From NCBI GenBank assembly GCA_001509335.1, contig LGGY01000184.1, positions 1 to 9,378 on the forward strand: 9,378 bases of DNA. Reading direction: 5' to 3'. The DNA is from Fidelibacterota bacterium 46_43 (GTDB taxonomy: Bacteria > Fidelibacterota > Fidelibacteria > Fidelibacterales > Fidelibacteraceae). Of this stretch, positions 1 to 6,292 are shown in pieces (position 1 is the first letter of the stretch; every line of letters begins with the position of its first letter). A model generated the notes under the pieces. It searched no databases. It saw only the letters and a list, made by a program, of their open reading frames with translations, and was not told the DNA's origin. A program made the translations under genes and the position numbers.

Positions 1-362
1 CCCATCAAGATGTTTGTGATAATAAGAATGGGGACTGACGGGGCTGTTACCATCAACAAGATTGAAGCGCCTATGACAAGCCCAGAGATGATCAGGGACA
101 ATTTCCTTCCAAGTATATCCGCCAAATACCCCATTGGCAGCGCAGCGATCAATACAGACATGCTGCTTACAGTCGACAGCAAGCCCATAAAAGTTTCATC
201 ATAGCCCAGGCTGCGTAGAAAAAAGTTGAATAAGATACGGTGAATTCCGAAGCCTGCACCGTAAATCATGATGCTGATCAGGTATTTTCGGGCATTTGGG
301 CTAAAGGCTCGCACGCGCGCAATATAAGTTTTAACTACGCCAGCTTCTTCGACGTCGTTCAT
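1..362 (-). CDS. MFS transporter, N-terminal part (runs off window edge)
   Basis: Reading the minus strand from ATG at 362 gives 120 open codons to the window edge, so only the N-terminus is present. About 20 polar residues are followed by hydrophobic segments (YLISIMIYGAGFGI and TFMGLLSTVSSMSVLIAAL). Then comes GYLADILGRK, the family's conserved loop between helices 2 and 3 (motif A, G-x-L-a-D-r-x-G-R-k). This identifies a major facilitator superfamily permease of the inner membrane; the substrate cannot be told. The gene lies just downstream of the ArsR-type regulator at 389-1447 on the same strand and is probably co-transcribed and controlled by it. The start is uncertain. An in-frame TTG at 386-384 has an AGGGG ribosome-binding sequence at 398-394 with a 7-nt spacer, and would add eight residues and leave almost no intergenic gap. 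The ATG at 362 has only a weak AAGAAG before it. Confidence 0.85.
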   Translation of the reverse strand, partial: MNDVEEAGVVKTYIARVRAFSPNARKYLISIMIYGAGFGIHRILFNFFLRSLGYDETFMGLLSTVSSMSVLIAALPMGYLADILGRKLSLIISGLVIGASILLMVTAPSVPILIITNILM

Positions 363-388
363 TTCTTCTTGTTGTGATGATGACAATA

Positions 389-1447
389 TTATTCCCCTGG
401 TAAGTATTCCTCTAAGTTCTTCATGGTTGCTTTTAAACCCTCTAAGCGGATCGCGTAACGTCTTTCTGCTCGAGGTGAGATGGTGACAAAGACCAATCCT
501 GCCAGCCTCAAATTTTGAAGATGATGGATCACTGTCGGTGGCCGCAAGCGCAAGATTTTTGACAACTCACCCGGTGTTGAAGGGCCGTCCAGCAAATAGC
601 GTAAAATTCGAAGTCTTGTGGGGTCAGCGAGGGCTTTCAACGAATTTAATAATTCTTCCGGAACAAGCTCACCCGGTACCAAAGTCTTCCCCTTAGGGCG
701 CGCACCAAACAGAATAATGCCTTTATCGTCATCCAGACGATTGTAAAACATAAAAGGCGAACTCCAAAATGAAGGTGCCATGATCAGCTCAGAAACTTCT
801 GAAATCCAGTCCATTCGAACGCCTTCGGACAATGCCTCGATCAGGCTTAAGGGATCTTTTTCCTCTGCCAGTGCCTGTGCTTGTTCAAGGGCTTTATCCT
901 GGGCTGGAATGATGCGGGGTTCTTCTTCGAGGAAGAAGTTGCTGACATATGTTTTTAATGCCTCAAGAAAGCTTTCGCCAAATGTTTCACGATCAGACCA
1001 GGCATCAAAAATTGCCCGTCCAAATGATTTTGTGTGCCTGGCTGAATTGTACATTGTTTCTTTAATTCTTGTTTCAAGGTTAGCCGTTAACCGCTGCTTT
1101 CCATCCAGTGAGAGCAAACACTCTCGATAGGCTTCTATTCTTGGATTAATTCGGTTGCCAAAAGTCATGGCAGGCAGCCGGTCTTCAGGCGCAAGTTTTT
1201 CCAAAGCTGTAATCGCCGCCTTTGAATCTTTAGGCTCGGGAAGACTGTAAAGCCACGGCAAGGGCACCCCCAAAAAATCCTGGGAATGCTCTAAAACGTC
1301 TCGCATTGGGATTGGCATGCGAGAGCGAACGCCTGCTGCCCATGAAGGGCGCAGGCCAAATTCATCCGGACGATGAAGAATGTACAGACTAACAAAAAGA
1401 TCGTAAGCTCCCCCTTTATCCCAGGAGATTGTAGGCTTTTGATTCAT
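389..1447 (-). CDS. Winged-helix transcriptional regulator with C-terminal ArsR-type domain and long N-terminal domain
   Basis: 352 residues. The C-terminal ~87 residues (266-352) are an ArsR-type winged helix: LKALADPTRLRILRYLLDG is the typical first helix pair, then TPGELSKILRLRPPTVIHHL (turn and recognition helix, ~293-312), LRLAGLV and a wing with RAERRYAI. The first ~265 residues form a separate, mostly helical region that I do not recognise. It may bind a ligand or mediate dimerisation. The metal-binding cysteine motif of classic ArsR/SmtB sensors is absent from the first helices, so metal sensing is unlikely. The ATG at 1447 is supported by GAGGTGA four nucleotides upstream. A promoter with palindromes lies at 1516-1564, suggesting autoregulation. 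The next gene downstream is an MFS transporter, so the pair probably forms a regulator-exporter or regulator-importer operon. Regulator assignment is firm; the signal is unknown. Confidence 0.88.
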   Translation of the reverse strand: MNQKPTISWDKGGAYDLFVSLYILHRPDEFGLRPSWAAGVRSRMPIPMRDVLEHSQDFLGVPLPWLYSLPEPKDSKAAITALEKLAPEDRLPAMTFGNRINPRIEAYRECLLSLDGKQRLTANLETRIKETMYNSARHTKSFGRAIFDAWSDRETFGESFLEALKTYVSNFFLEEEPRIIPAQDKALEQAQALAEEKDPLSLIEALSEGVRMDWISEVSELIMAPSFWSSPFMFYNRLDDDKGIILFGARPKGKTLVPGELVPEELLNSLKALADPTRLRILRYLLDGPSTPGELSKILRLRPPTVIHHLQNLRLAGLVFVTISPRAERRYAIRLEGLKATMKNLEEYLPGE

Positions 1448-1515
1448 GATTTCACCTCACTTCGTCGAAGTAATTTGAATTTTTATTGTGTTTCAATATT
1501 GTTTTTAGGGTAGAT

Positions 1516-1530
1516 AAATACCTAGTATTT
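1516..1530. promoter_or_regulatory. Candidate operator: perfect palindrome AAATAC-CTA-GTATTT
   Basis: A perfect 6-bp inverted repeat with a 3-bp centre lies over the predicted transcription start of the minus-strand promoter. A second inverted repeat, TTAGA-N6-TCTAA (1532-1547), covers the -10 box. ArsR-family dimers bind AT-rich inverted repeats overlapping their own promoters, so these are candidate sites for the product of 389-1447. Binding is inferred from position and symmetry only. Confidence 0.45.
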
Positions 1531-1535
1531 GTTAG

Positions 1536-1564
1536 ATATTAGTCTAATTCGGAATATTTGTCAA
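1536..1564 (-). promoter_or_regulatory. Sigma70-type promoter for the ArsR-type regulator and MFS gene
   Basis: On the minus strand TTGACA (1564-1559) matches the -35 consensus completely. It is followed by exactly 17 nt and TAATAT (1541-1536), a 4-of-6 match to the -10 box. The predicted transcript starts near 1529, giving an ~82-nt leader before the ATG at 1447. Confidence 0.7.
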
Positions 1565-1615
1565 GGGAAAAATTATGCTTGAGTAAATAGGTCGATAGAA
1601 TGAAAATGAGGTCTC

Positions 1616-1644
1616 TTAACAATCGTGTGTTTGGGTGTTAGAAT
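1616..1644 (+). promoter_or_regulatory. Extended -10 promoter of the LCP gene
   Basis: TTAACA (1616-1621; 5 of 6 to the -35 consensus), a 17-nt spacer and TAGAAT (1639-1644; 5 of 6 to the -10 consensus), with TG one base upstream of the -10 box (extended -10). Transcription would begin near 1651. That leaves only about six bases before the ATG at 1657 and argues for the start at 1681. Confidence 0.65.
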
Positions 1645-1680
1645 CATTATGCTTAAATGGCGTCGAAATGGAGCGCATTT

Positions 1681-3090
1681 ATGAAACTAATTGATAATTT
1701 TAAGAACAACTTCCCCAAGGATTGGCTAACGCGTTCGTTATTTGCACTGGTGATTCTTATAAGTGTGGTGGGCGCATTTTTCCTGTCAAATGCAGTCAGC
1801 GGGTACGTCGCCAGAACCACCGCCTTTTCCTTACCCGGTGATCCGGTTGTTGAAGCACTAGAAGTCGAAAGCCCCTCCGGTGAGAATCCAGAAAATGAAG
1901 AGGTGCAAAATCCCCAAATTAACCTGCCAGACCCCGACCCCTGGGACGGTACCAGCCGTGTGAACGTCTTGGTGCTGGGGCTAGATATTCGCGATGAAGC
2001 GGACTTCGACGAAGCGCCGCGTTCAGACACCATGATCTTACTTTCGATGGACCCGCTCAATAATACTGCGGCTGCGATCGCAATCCCCCGTGATTTATGG
2101 ATACCCATCCCTGGTTTCAGCTACCAAAAAATCAACGTCGCTTATCGGTTTGGCGAATTATATGACATCCCAGGCGGCGGCCCAGCTTTAGCCTCCAAGA
2201 CAGTTGAGTCATTACTCGGTGTTCCGATTGATTTCTACGCACAAATAGATTTTCAAGCCTTTGTCGATCTTATTAACCATATTGAAGGTCTTAGATTTAC
2301 TTTTGAGGAGCCGATCACCCTCGACCGTCGCGGCAAATGGAATACAGTGACGCTTGACCCCGGCACCTACGCGCTGGATGGTGAGTATGTGCTGGCATAT
2401 GCCCGAGATCGTCACTCAGAGGGTGATGATTTTGACCGCTCAAGTCGTCAAATGGAAGTCATTCTTAAAATCCGTGAGCGCATCTTGGAGTTTGATATGC
2501 TGCCGACACTGGTTAAGAACTCGCCGGCGATTTATGATGACCTTTCTACCGGCATCCGTACCAACATGAGTCTTAATCAAATTGTCCAACTTGCCTGGAA
2601 GGCTATGGAAATACCGCGAGAAAATATTGAGATGGTTGTCATTGGTCCAGAATATGTTACGTTAGAAAAATCTCCGGATGGGCTGGATATCCTCCGTCCT
2701 ATCCCGGACAAAATCCGTTTACTGCGCGACCAGGTGTTGAGTTCGGGCGGTGTTTTGAGCCCGGTGACCGATGATGATTTGTTGACATTGGTGGCAGAAG
2801 AATCGGCACGCGTGACTTTGTTGAATGGCAGTTACCAGGGTGACCTGGCAGAAACGACGGCTCAATGGTTCCAAGACCAGGGCGTGAAGGTCTTAGGGAC
2901 TGGTTATGCCAATCCGACCTCTGTTTCAATGGTGACCTTACAAGGGCCTACCCCTTATGCGCTGCAGTGGATTGTAGAAACCTTTGGTATGACCAATGGG
3001 CAAATAACACACGATTTTTCACTGGACGCGGAGATGGATATCATCCTGATACTGGGTGATGATTGGGCGTCAAATAACTCAATGCCTTGA
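1681..3090 (+). CDS. LytR-CpsA-Psr (LCP) family protein with C-terminal LytR_C domain
   Basis: LCP proteins are membrane-anchored enzymes that transfer undecaprenyl-phosphate-linked glycopolymers to the cell wall or other envelope acceptors. Numbering from the longer start at 1657 (477 residues): membrane segment ~26-44, acidic/proline linker ~60-98, LCP domain ~101-276. Conserved features are VNVLVLGLD, PRSDT (Arg122, Asp124), AIPRDLW (Arg145, Asp146), QKIN (Lys158), YARDR (Arg250) and DFDRSSRQ (Asp260, Arg261, Arg264). Residues ~385-468 (ARVTLLNGS... to ...IILILGDD) look like the LytR_C domain. I prefer ATG 1681 (469 residues): GGAG lies at 1670-1673 with a 7-nt spacer, and the predicted transcript starts only ~6 bases before ATG 1657. 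The stop overlaps or closely precedes the YkvA-like gene, so the two are probably co-transcribed. The polymer transferred cannot be deduced. Confidence 0.9.
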   Translation: MKLIDNFKNNFPKDWLTRSLFALVILISVVGAFFLSNAVSGYVARTTAFSLPGDPVVEALEVESPSGENPENEEVQNPQINLPDPDPWDGTSRVNVLVLGLDIRDEADFDEAPRSDTMILLSMDPLNNTAAAIAIPRDLWIPIPGFSYQKINVAYRFGELYDIPGGGPALASKTVESLLGVPIDFYAQIDFQAFVDLINHIEGLRFTFEEPITLDRRGKWNTVTLDPGTYALDGEYVLAYARDRHSEGDDFDRSSRQMEVILKIRERILEFDMLPTLVKNSPAIYDDLSTGIRTNMSLNQIVQLAWKAMEIPRENIEMVVIGPEYVTLEKSPDGLDILRPIPDKIRLLRDQVLSSGGVLSPVTDDDLLTLVAEESARVTLLNGSYQGDLAETTAQWFQDQGVKVLGTGYANPTSVSMVTLQGPTPYALQWIVETFGMTNGQITHDFSLDAEMDIILILGDDWASNNSMP

Positions 3091-3104
3091 GTAAAGAAGA
3101 TTCA

Positions 3105-3500
3105 GTGAAATCTTGGTTTGAAAATTTAACAGGTAAAGCCAGGACGCTAAGGGGGCAGACTTACATGCTATACCTGGCTTATCGCCATCCCGCCACACCC
3201 TGGTATGCTAAGATTTTTGCTGCTGTTGTGGTTGGATATGCCTTCAGCCCAATAGATCTGATTCCTGATTTTATCCCGGTGCTTGGCTATCTGGATGATA
3301 TCCTTCTTGTACCTTTAGGAATCACGCTGGCGTTGAGAATGATCCCTGAAGAAGCACTGAACTGTAATAGCTGCACTCATTGTTATGATCTGGCTGCTTC
3401 TGCTTGCCATGATCGTGATTTTAATGTTCCGCTTTATCCGGACTGTTCAGATAAATTAAGTTTTCTATTCTTGATCCAAATCAAAGGTCTTTTTCCATAA
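3105..3500 (+). CDS. YkvA-like DUF1232 small membrane protein with disrupted C-terminus
   Basis: The N-terminal two thirds carry the DUF1232 signature: YLAYRHPATPWYAKIFA, then YAFSPIDLIPDFIPVLGYLDD and ILLVPLGITLALRMIP. DUF1232 proteins are small membrane-associated proteins of poorly known role. After IPEEAL (about 3354) the sequence turns into an unlikely, cysteine-rich tail ending at 3500. The +1 frame instead encodes a convincing membrane helix (ALIVMIWLLLLAMIVILM, within 3373-3432) ending at a stop at 3457-3459, as expected for the family. An indel, probably a deletion of 3n+2 bases that also removed a short linker, lies near 3345-3360. The start is ambiguous: GTG at 3105 follows AAAGAAG with a 5-nt spacer, while TTG at 3087 overlaps the LCP stop codon and could be translationally coupled. 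Identity is firm; function after the lesion is doubtful. Confidence 0.7.
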   Translation: MKSWFENLTGKARTLRGQTYMLYLAYRHPATPWYAKIFAAVVVGYAFSPIDLIPDFIPVLGYLDDILLVPLGITLALRMIPEEALNCNSCTHCYDLAASACHDRDFNVPLYPDCSDKLSFLFLIQIKGLFP

Positions 3501-3896
3501 AATGGCGGGTGTGTCCGGGAGGAAAATCTTCTAATTCTCCAAATTCCTGATAGCCAAATTTTTTATAGAATTCTGGTGCTTGAACGCTGAAGGTGTCCAG
3601 GAAAGCATGCTCAGCACCGCGATTTCGACCTTCTTCTTCAGCTAAATCTAAAAGTTGGCGGCCGTAACCCTTACCCCGCAGGTCCTCAGGCAGCCACATC
3701 AGGCTGATGTAAAGCCAGTTTCAATAGGTCATCCCAATCACGCCGCCTAGAATTTCCCCATGTGAGTCTTCAAGCATAAAGCATAAATTTTTCCCATGGT
3801 CATCACCAGCTTTCTGGGTATTATAGGCTGTAATCCCACCGCCAATTACCTCCCATGCGGTTCTTCGCGAAATTTAATGATAATCTTCTTATCCAT
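3481..3896 (-). pseudogene. GNAT-family N-acetyltransferase, inactivated by frameshift and nonsense codon
   Basis: Read on the minus strand, ATG at 3896 begins MDKKIIIKFREEP. One missing base around 3858 then shifts the frame to AWEVIGGGITAYNTQ and on through LCFMLEDSHGEILGGVIGMTY. A TGA at 3723-3721 stands where Trp (TGG) is expected, and the same frame resumes with NWLYISLMWLPEDLRGKGYGRQLL. This last part contains the acetyl-CoA-binding loop of the GNAT fold (R-G-K-G-Y-G, the usual R/Q-x-x-G-x-G/A), then FLDTFSVQAPEFYKKFGYQEFGEL. The remnant ends at 3481 in HFMEKDL. Joined, it gives about 138 residues, normal for a small stand-alone acetyltransferase. The substrate is unknown. An internal ATG at 3699 could start a 72-residue C-terminal piece, which would lack half the fold. 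Two independent lesions make a pseudogene likelier than one sequencing error. Confidence 0.8.
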
Positions 3897-4085
3897 ACGA
3901 TATCTTGAGCTCGCCTAACGCATGATTAATTTTGTTGAAGTATAAAACGCTTTACCAGACAAGATTATTTAATAACAGTCGTTTGTTAATTGCAAATTCC
4001 TGTTTTATAAGTAAGTCCTCTACTATTGATTGTGTAAATTGATTGAAAGAAACAAATTTGCTCTAAAATTATCTGATTTCTATTA

Positions 4086-4114
4086 TTTGCATTAAAAATC
4101 TTAAAGGTTATAAT
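4086..4114 (+). promoter_or_regulatory. Promoter of the C39-like peptidase gene, possibly giving a leaderless mRNA
   Basis: A perfect TATAAT (4109-4114) lies 17 nt after TTTGCA (4086-4091; 4 of 6 to the -35 consensus). The predicted transcription start falls at about 4121, the A of the ATG itself. AAAGG at 4103-4107 is 13 nt from the ATG, too far for a good ribosome-binding site. The rest of the gap 3897-4085 is AT-rich and shows no gene. Confidence 0.55.
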
Positions 4115-4120
4115 CCGTTT

Positions 4121-5443
4121 ATGCCTAAAAAGAACTTGAACAAGATCTTAATGATTTTTTTAATTGGTTTTGCTGCCCTTGCGCTGATGCTTGCGATTTA
4201 TTTCCTACCGCCTGTGCATGACCGTTTATCCTGGCGGATGGCGAATTTACGCGCCAGCATCTTCTATTTCTTCAACCCGCCGGATGAGGTGGCGTTTTCA
4301 CCAGCCCAGCAGGCTGAGATGGAAGCCATTGTCAAGCAGACACAAACAGCCATGGCCCCTACGCCAACTTCAACGTTGGAACCAAGTGCTACCCCTACTA
4401 ACTTTATCAGCCCAACGCCGACTCGAACACCGTCGCCGACTCCTTCGCCTACACCAATCCCTCGGAAAGAATATTTAGAAGGTATTGTATGGGAAAATCA
4501 GAAATTGTACAATAATTATTGTGGTCCTGCAAATTTATCAATGGCTCTTTCTTTTTGGGGATGGGATGGAGACCAGTCGGTGACTGGCCCGTGGTTAAAG
4601 CCTTTAGAAGAAGATAGAAATGTTATGCCGTACGAAATGGTCGACTTTGTCAGGACCCAAACTAATTTTCACATCATTCAGCGATGGGGGGGTGATCTAA
4701 ATATTATCAAAAAATTCATTGCCGCAGGTTTTCCTGTAATGATTGAGCGAGGTTTTGAGGAGGAGGTTCCCAATGATTATTGGATGGGTCATTATAATCT
4801 AATAAATGGATACGATGATGAAGAAAAAACTTTTATTATTCAAGATTCCTTTGTTGGCGAGGATTATTCAAGATCCTATGAAATGATTAATCTGCATTGG
4901 CGAGCATTTAATTATGTATATATGGTTATCTATCCAAAAGAACGCGAGCAAGAAATTTTCAGAATACTTGGATCACATGCAGATGAAATTTATAATTATG
5001 AGTTTGCTGCAGAAAAAGCACAAAATGAGATATCAGTTCTTGATGGTCAACAATTATTTTTTGCGTGGTTTAATTATGGAACGAGTCTTAGGTTTTTGAA
5101 TGATTACTATGGTGCTGCACAAGCCTATGATAAAGCTTATGAAATACTAGGTGAAATGTATGAAGGAATAGATCCGCTATATAGAATATTGTGGTATCAA
5201 ACAGGCCCATATTTTGCTTATTATAATACCGGTAGGTATCAGGATTTGTTGTCTTTAACAACCAAGACTATCAATAGTTCTTTTGTCCCCGCCATCGAAG
5301 AATCCTGGGTATGGCGGGGGCGTGCAAAGGTAGCCCTGGGTGACATCGAAGGGGGGATTGAAGATTTCCGGGAAGCGCTCAAGTGGCACCCTGATTGGTG
5401 GGTGGCTGAGGCAGAACTGCATAGTTTGGGTGTAACACCTTAA
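4121..5443 (+). CDS. Membrane-anchored C39-like cysteine peptidase with TPR-like C-terminal region
   Basis: 440 residues: short Lys-rich N-terminus; single membrane segment (~8-29); a linker rich in Pro, Thr and Ser (~77-114, repeated TPTP/SPTP); a C39-like papain-fold domain (~118-272); and a helical C-terminal part (~280-437) with TPR-like repeats, such as YYGAAQAYDKAYEIL and GDIEGGIEDFREALKWHPD. Catalytic candidates are Cys134 in NNYCGPANLSMAL, His224 in MGHYNLINGYD and Asp242 in IIQDSF, with Gln127 a possible oxyanion residue. This matches the Peptidase_C39_2 group rather than a bacteriocin-exporter C39 domain, since no ABC transporter is attached or nearby. The catalytic part should lie outside the membrane. 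The substrate is unknown. Hand GC counts per 60 bases are ~57% at both ends of the gene but 28-35% from about 4480 to 5280, suggesting mosaic origin. Start ATG 4121 fits the Lys-rich anchor. Confidence 0.85.
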   Translation: MPKKNLNKILMIFLIGFAALALMLAIYFLPPVHDRLSWRMANLRASIFYFFNPPDEVAFSPAQQAEMEAIVKQTQTAMAPTPTSTLEPSATPTNFISPTPTRTPSPTPSPTPIPRKEYLEGIVWENQKLYNNYCGPANLSMALSFWGWDGDQSVTGPWLKPLEEDRNVMPYEMVDFVRTQTNFHIIQRWGGDLNIIKKFIAAGFPVMIERGFEEEVPNDYWMGHYNLINGYDDEEKTFIIQDSFVGEDYSRSYEMINLHWRAFNYVYMVIYPKEREQEIFRILGSHADEIYNYEFAAEKAQNEISVLDGQQLFFAWFNYGTSLRFLNDYYGAAQAYDKAYEILGEMYEGIDPLYRILWYQTGPYFAYYNTGRYQDLLSLTTKTINSSFVPAIEESWVWRGRAKVALGDIEGGIEDFREALKWHPDWWVAEAELHSLGVTP

Positions 5444-5454
5444 TTCAAGGTGTT
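5434..5454 (+). terminator. Hairpin overlapping the stop codon of the C39-like gene
   Basis: AACACCTT-AATTC-AAGGTGTT is a perfect 8-bp stem with a 5-nt loop. It is followed by TATTAAT, a short and impure U tract. It could terminate transcription, or block readthrough from either side, but the weak tail lowers confidence. Confidence 0.45.
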
Positions 5455-5636
5455 TATTAATCCAAAGCTTTACATTTATACTATCGCTGAAGCCCATTGC
5501 AATCCCATAGTTGCCTGGTGGGGTATGCCTGTCGTTCCAAGTATCTAATTAAACGAGGGTGGGTCGGGCAAGGGGATGGCATGTCCATTAAAAGGTTCTT
5601 ACTTGTCAATGACAATTTATCATAAAAAACATTTCC

Positions 5637-5857
5637 TTCGTAGGGTGGGTTGGACGAAATGATTTGGGTTTTTGGAGCTTCATGATTGCAATTATGTTTA
5701 GGAATACAAACGAACCGGATGACCAACCCACCATTTTTTAATTCCCGAAGCGTTTGTGGTTGTTGGTGGGTTGTCACGGATTATTTTTATGGCGGTTGTG
5801 AGGGGGGCATATTAGGATGTTTATTAAGAAGGTGATTAACCCAACCCACCCTACGAA
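5637..5857. repeat. Long-range 17-nt perfect inverted repeat enclosing the start of the repeat region
   Basis: TTCGTAGGGTGGGTTGG (5637-5653) is the exact reverse complement of CCAACCCACCCTACGAA (5841-5857). Its inner 10 bases also pair with CCAACCCACC at 5723-5732, giving an 89-nt unit whose inside differs from the later units but has almost the same length. No clear flanking target duplication and no transposase gene were seen. A non-autonomous palindromic element is possible. The stretch 5455-5636 before it holds no credible gene. Confidence 0.7.
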
Positions 5858-6190
5858 AGATTTACTGGTGGTTGTTGGTGGGATGTCACGGATTATTTTT
5901 ATGGCGTCTGTGAGGGGGGCATATCAAGAATGTTTATTATGAATGTGATTAACCCAACCCACCCTACGAAAGATTTGCTGGTGATTCTTGGTGGGTTGTC
6001 ACGGATTATTTTTATGGCGTCTGTGAGGGTGGAATACCAAGGATGTTTATTATGAATGTGATTATCCCAACCCACCCTACGAAAGATTTGCTGGTGATTC
6101 TTGGTGGGTTGTCACGGATTATTTTTATGGCGGTTGTGAGGGTGGAATATCAAGAATGTTTATTATGAATGTGATTAACCCAACCCACCC
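5756..6190. repeat. Tandem array of four ~113-bp units with inverted GGTGGGTTG/CAACCCACC arms
   Basis: The anchor GTCACGGATTATTTTTATGG recurs at 5773, 5885, 5998 and 6111, spacings of 112, 113 and 113. Each unit opens with GGTGGGTTG (GGTGGGATG in the second) and ends in AACCCAACCCACC, followed by CTACGAAAGATTT in the first three copies and by a diverged CTGCAAAATG in the last. The last two units are nearly identical, which suggests recent duplication. The period is not a multiple of three, the frames are broken by stops and no protein is credible. On either strand the arms could fold into stems across ~68-nt loops, or across ~26-nt loops when neighbouring units pair. Confidence 0.9.
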
Positions 6191-6249
6191 TGCAAAATGT
6201 GCTTTTTCGTCAGGTGCGAGGGTATTATAATCCGTAGATACCCACAATT

Positions 6250-6271
6250 ATTTGCCTTAGTGTTTGCAAAT
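6250..6271. promoter_or_regulatory. Candidate operator ATTTGC-N10-GCAAAT at the sodN promoter
   Basis: A perfect 6-bp inverted repeat with a 10-bp spacer overlaps the -35 box of the sodN promoter. Its core TTGC-N10-GCAA is close to the TTGC-N9-GCAA pattern of the Streptomyces nickel regulator Nur (Fur family), one base longer in the spacer. A Fur-like regulator is a guess from this similarity and from the gene controlled. Confidence 0.35.
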
Positions 6272-6292
6272 TATAGGAAATATAAATATAAT
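6264..6292 (+). promoter_or_regulatory. Promoter of the sodN operon
   Basis: TTGCAA (6264-6269; 4 of 6 to the -35 consensus), a 17-nt spacer and a perfect TATAAT (6287-6292). Transcription would start near 6299, giving a ~43-nt leader with GGAGG at 6331-6335. A second perfect TATAAT at 6226-6231 lacks a good -35 box but shares TTATAATCCGT with the promoter at 4109. Confidence 0.6.

Noticed and set aside
10..204. 64-codon plus-strand frame at the window start
   Set aside because: It lies opposite the MFS coding sequence, which has a clear motif A on the minus strand.
780..1130. 116-codon plus-strand frame
   Set aside because: It is antisense to the well-supported ArsR-type regulator gene, is Ser/Arg-rich and shows no domain.
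3721..3723. TGA read as tryptophan (alternative genetic code)
   Set aside because: TGA terminates the LCP gene cleanly at 3088-3090, and the GNAT remnant also has an independent frameshift, so decay explains it better.
5481..5777. 98-codon open frame on the minus strand through the repeat region
   Set aside because: It is built largely from the repeat arms, has low-complexity joins, no recognisable domain and no convincing ribosome-binding site. Treated as a chance frame in a repeat.
5637..5857. Complete insertion sequence
   Set aside because: Only ~220 bp between the inverted arms, with no transposase frame and no clear flanking duplication; at most a non-autonomous element.
5756..6190. 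CRISPR array
   Set aside because: The 113-bp period has no short constant repeat separated by unique spacers; nearly the whole unit is repeated, and no cas gene is present.
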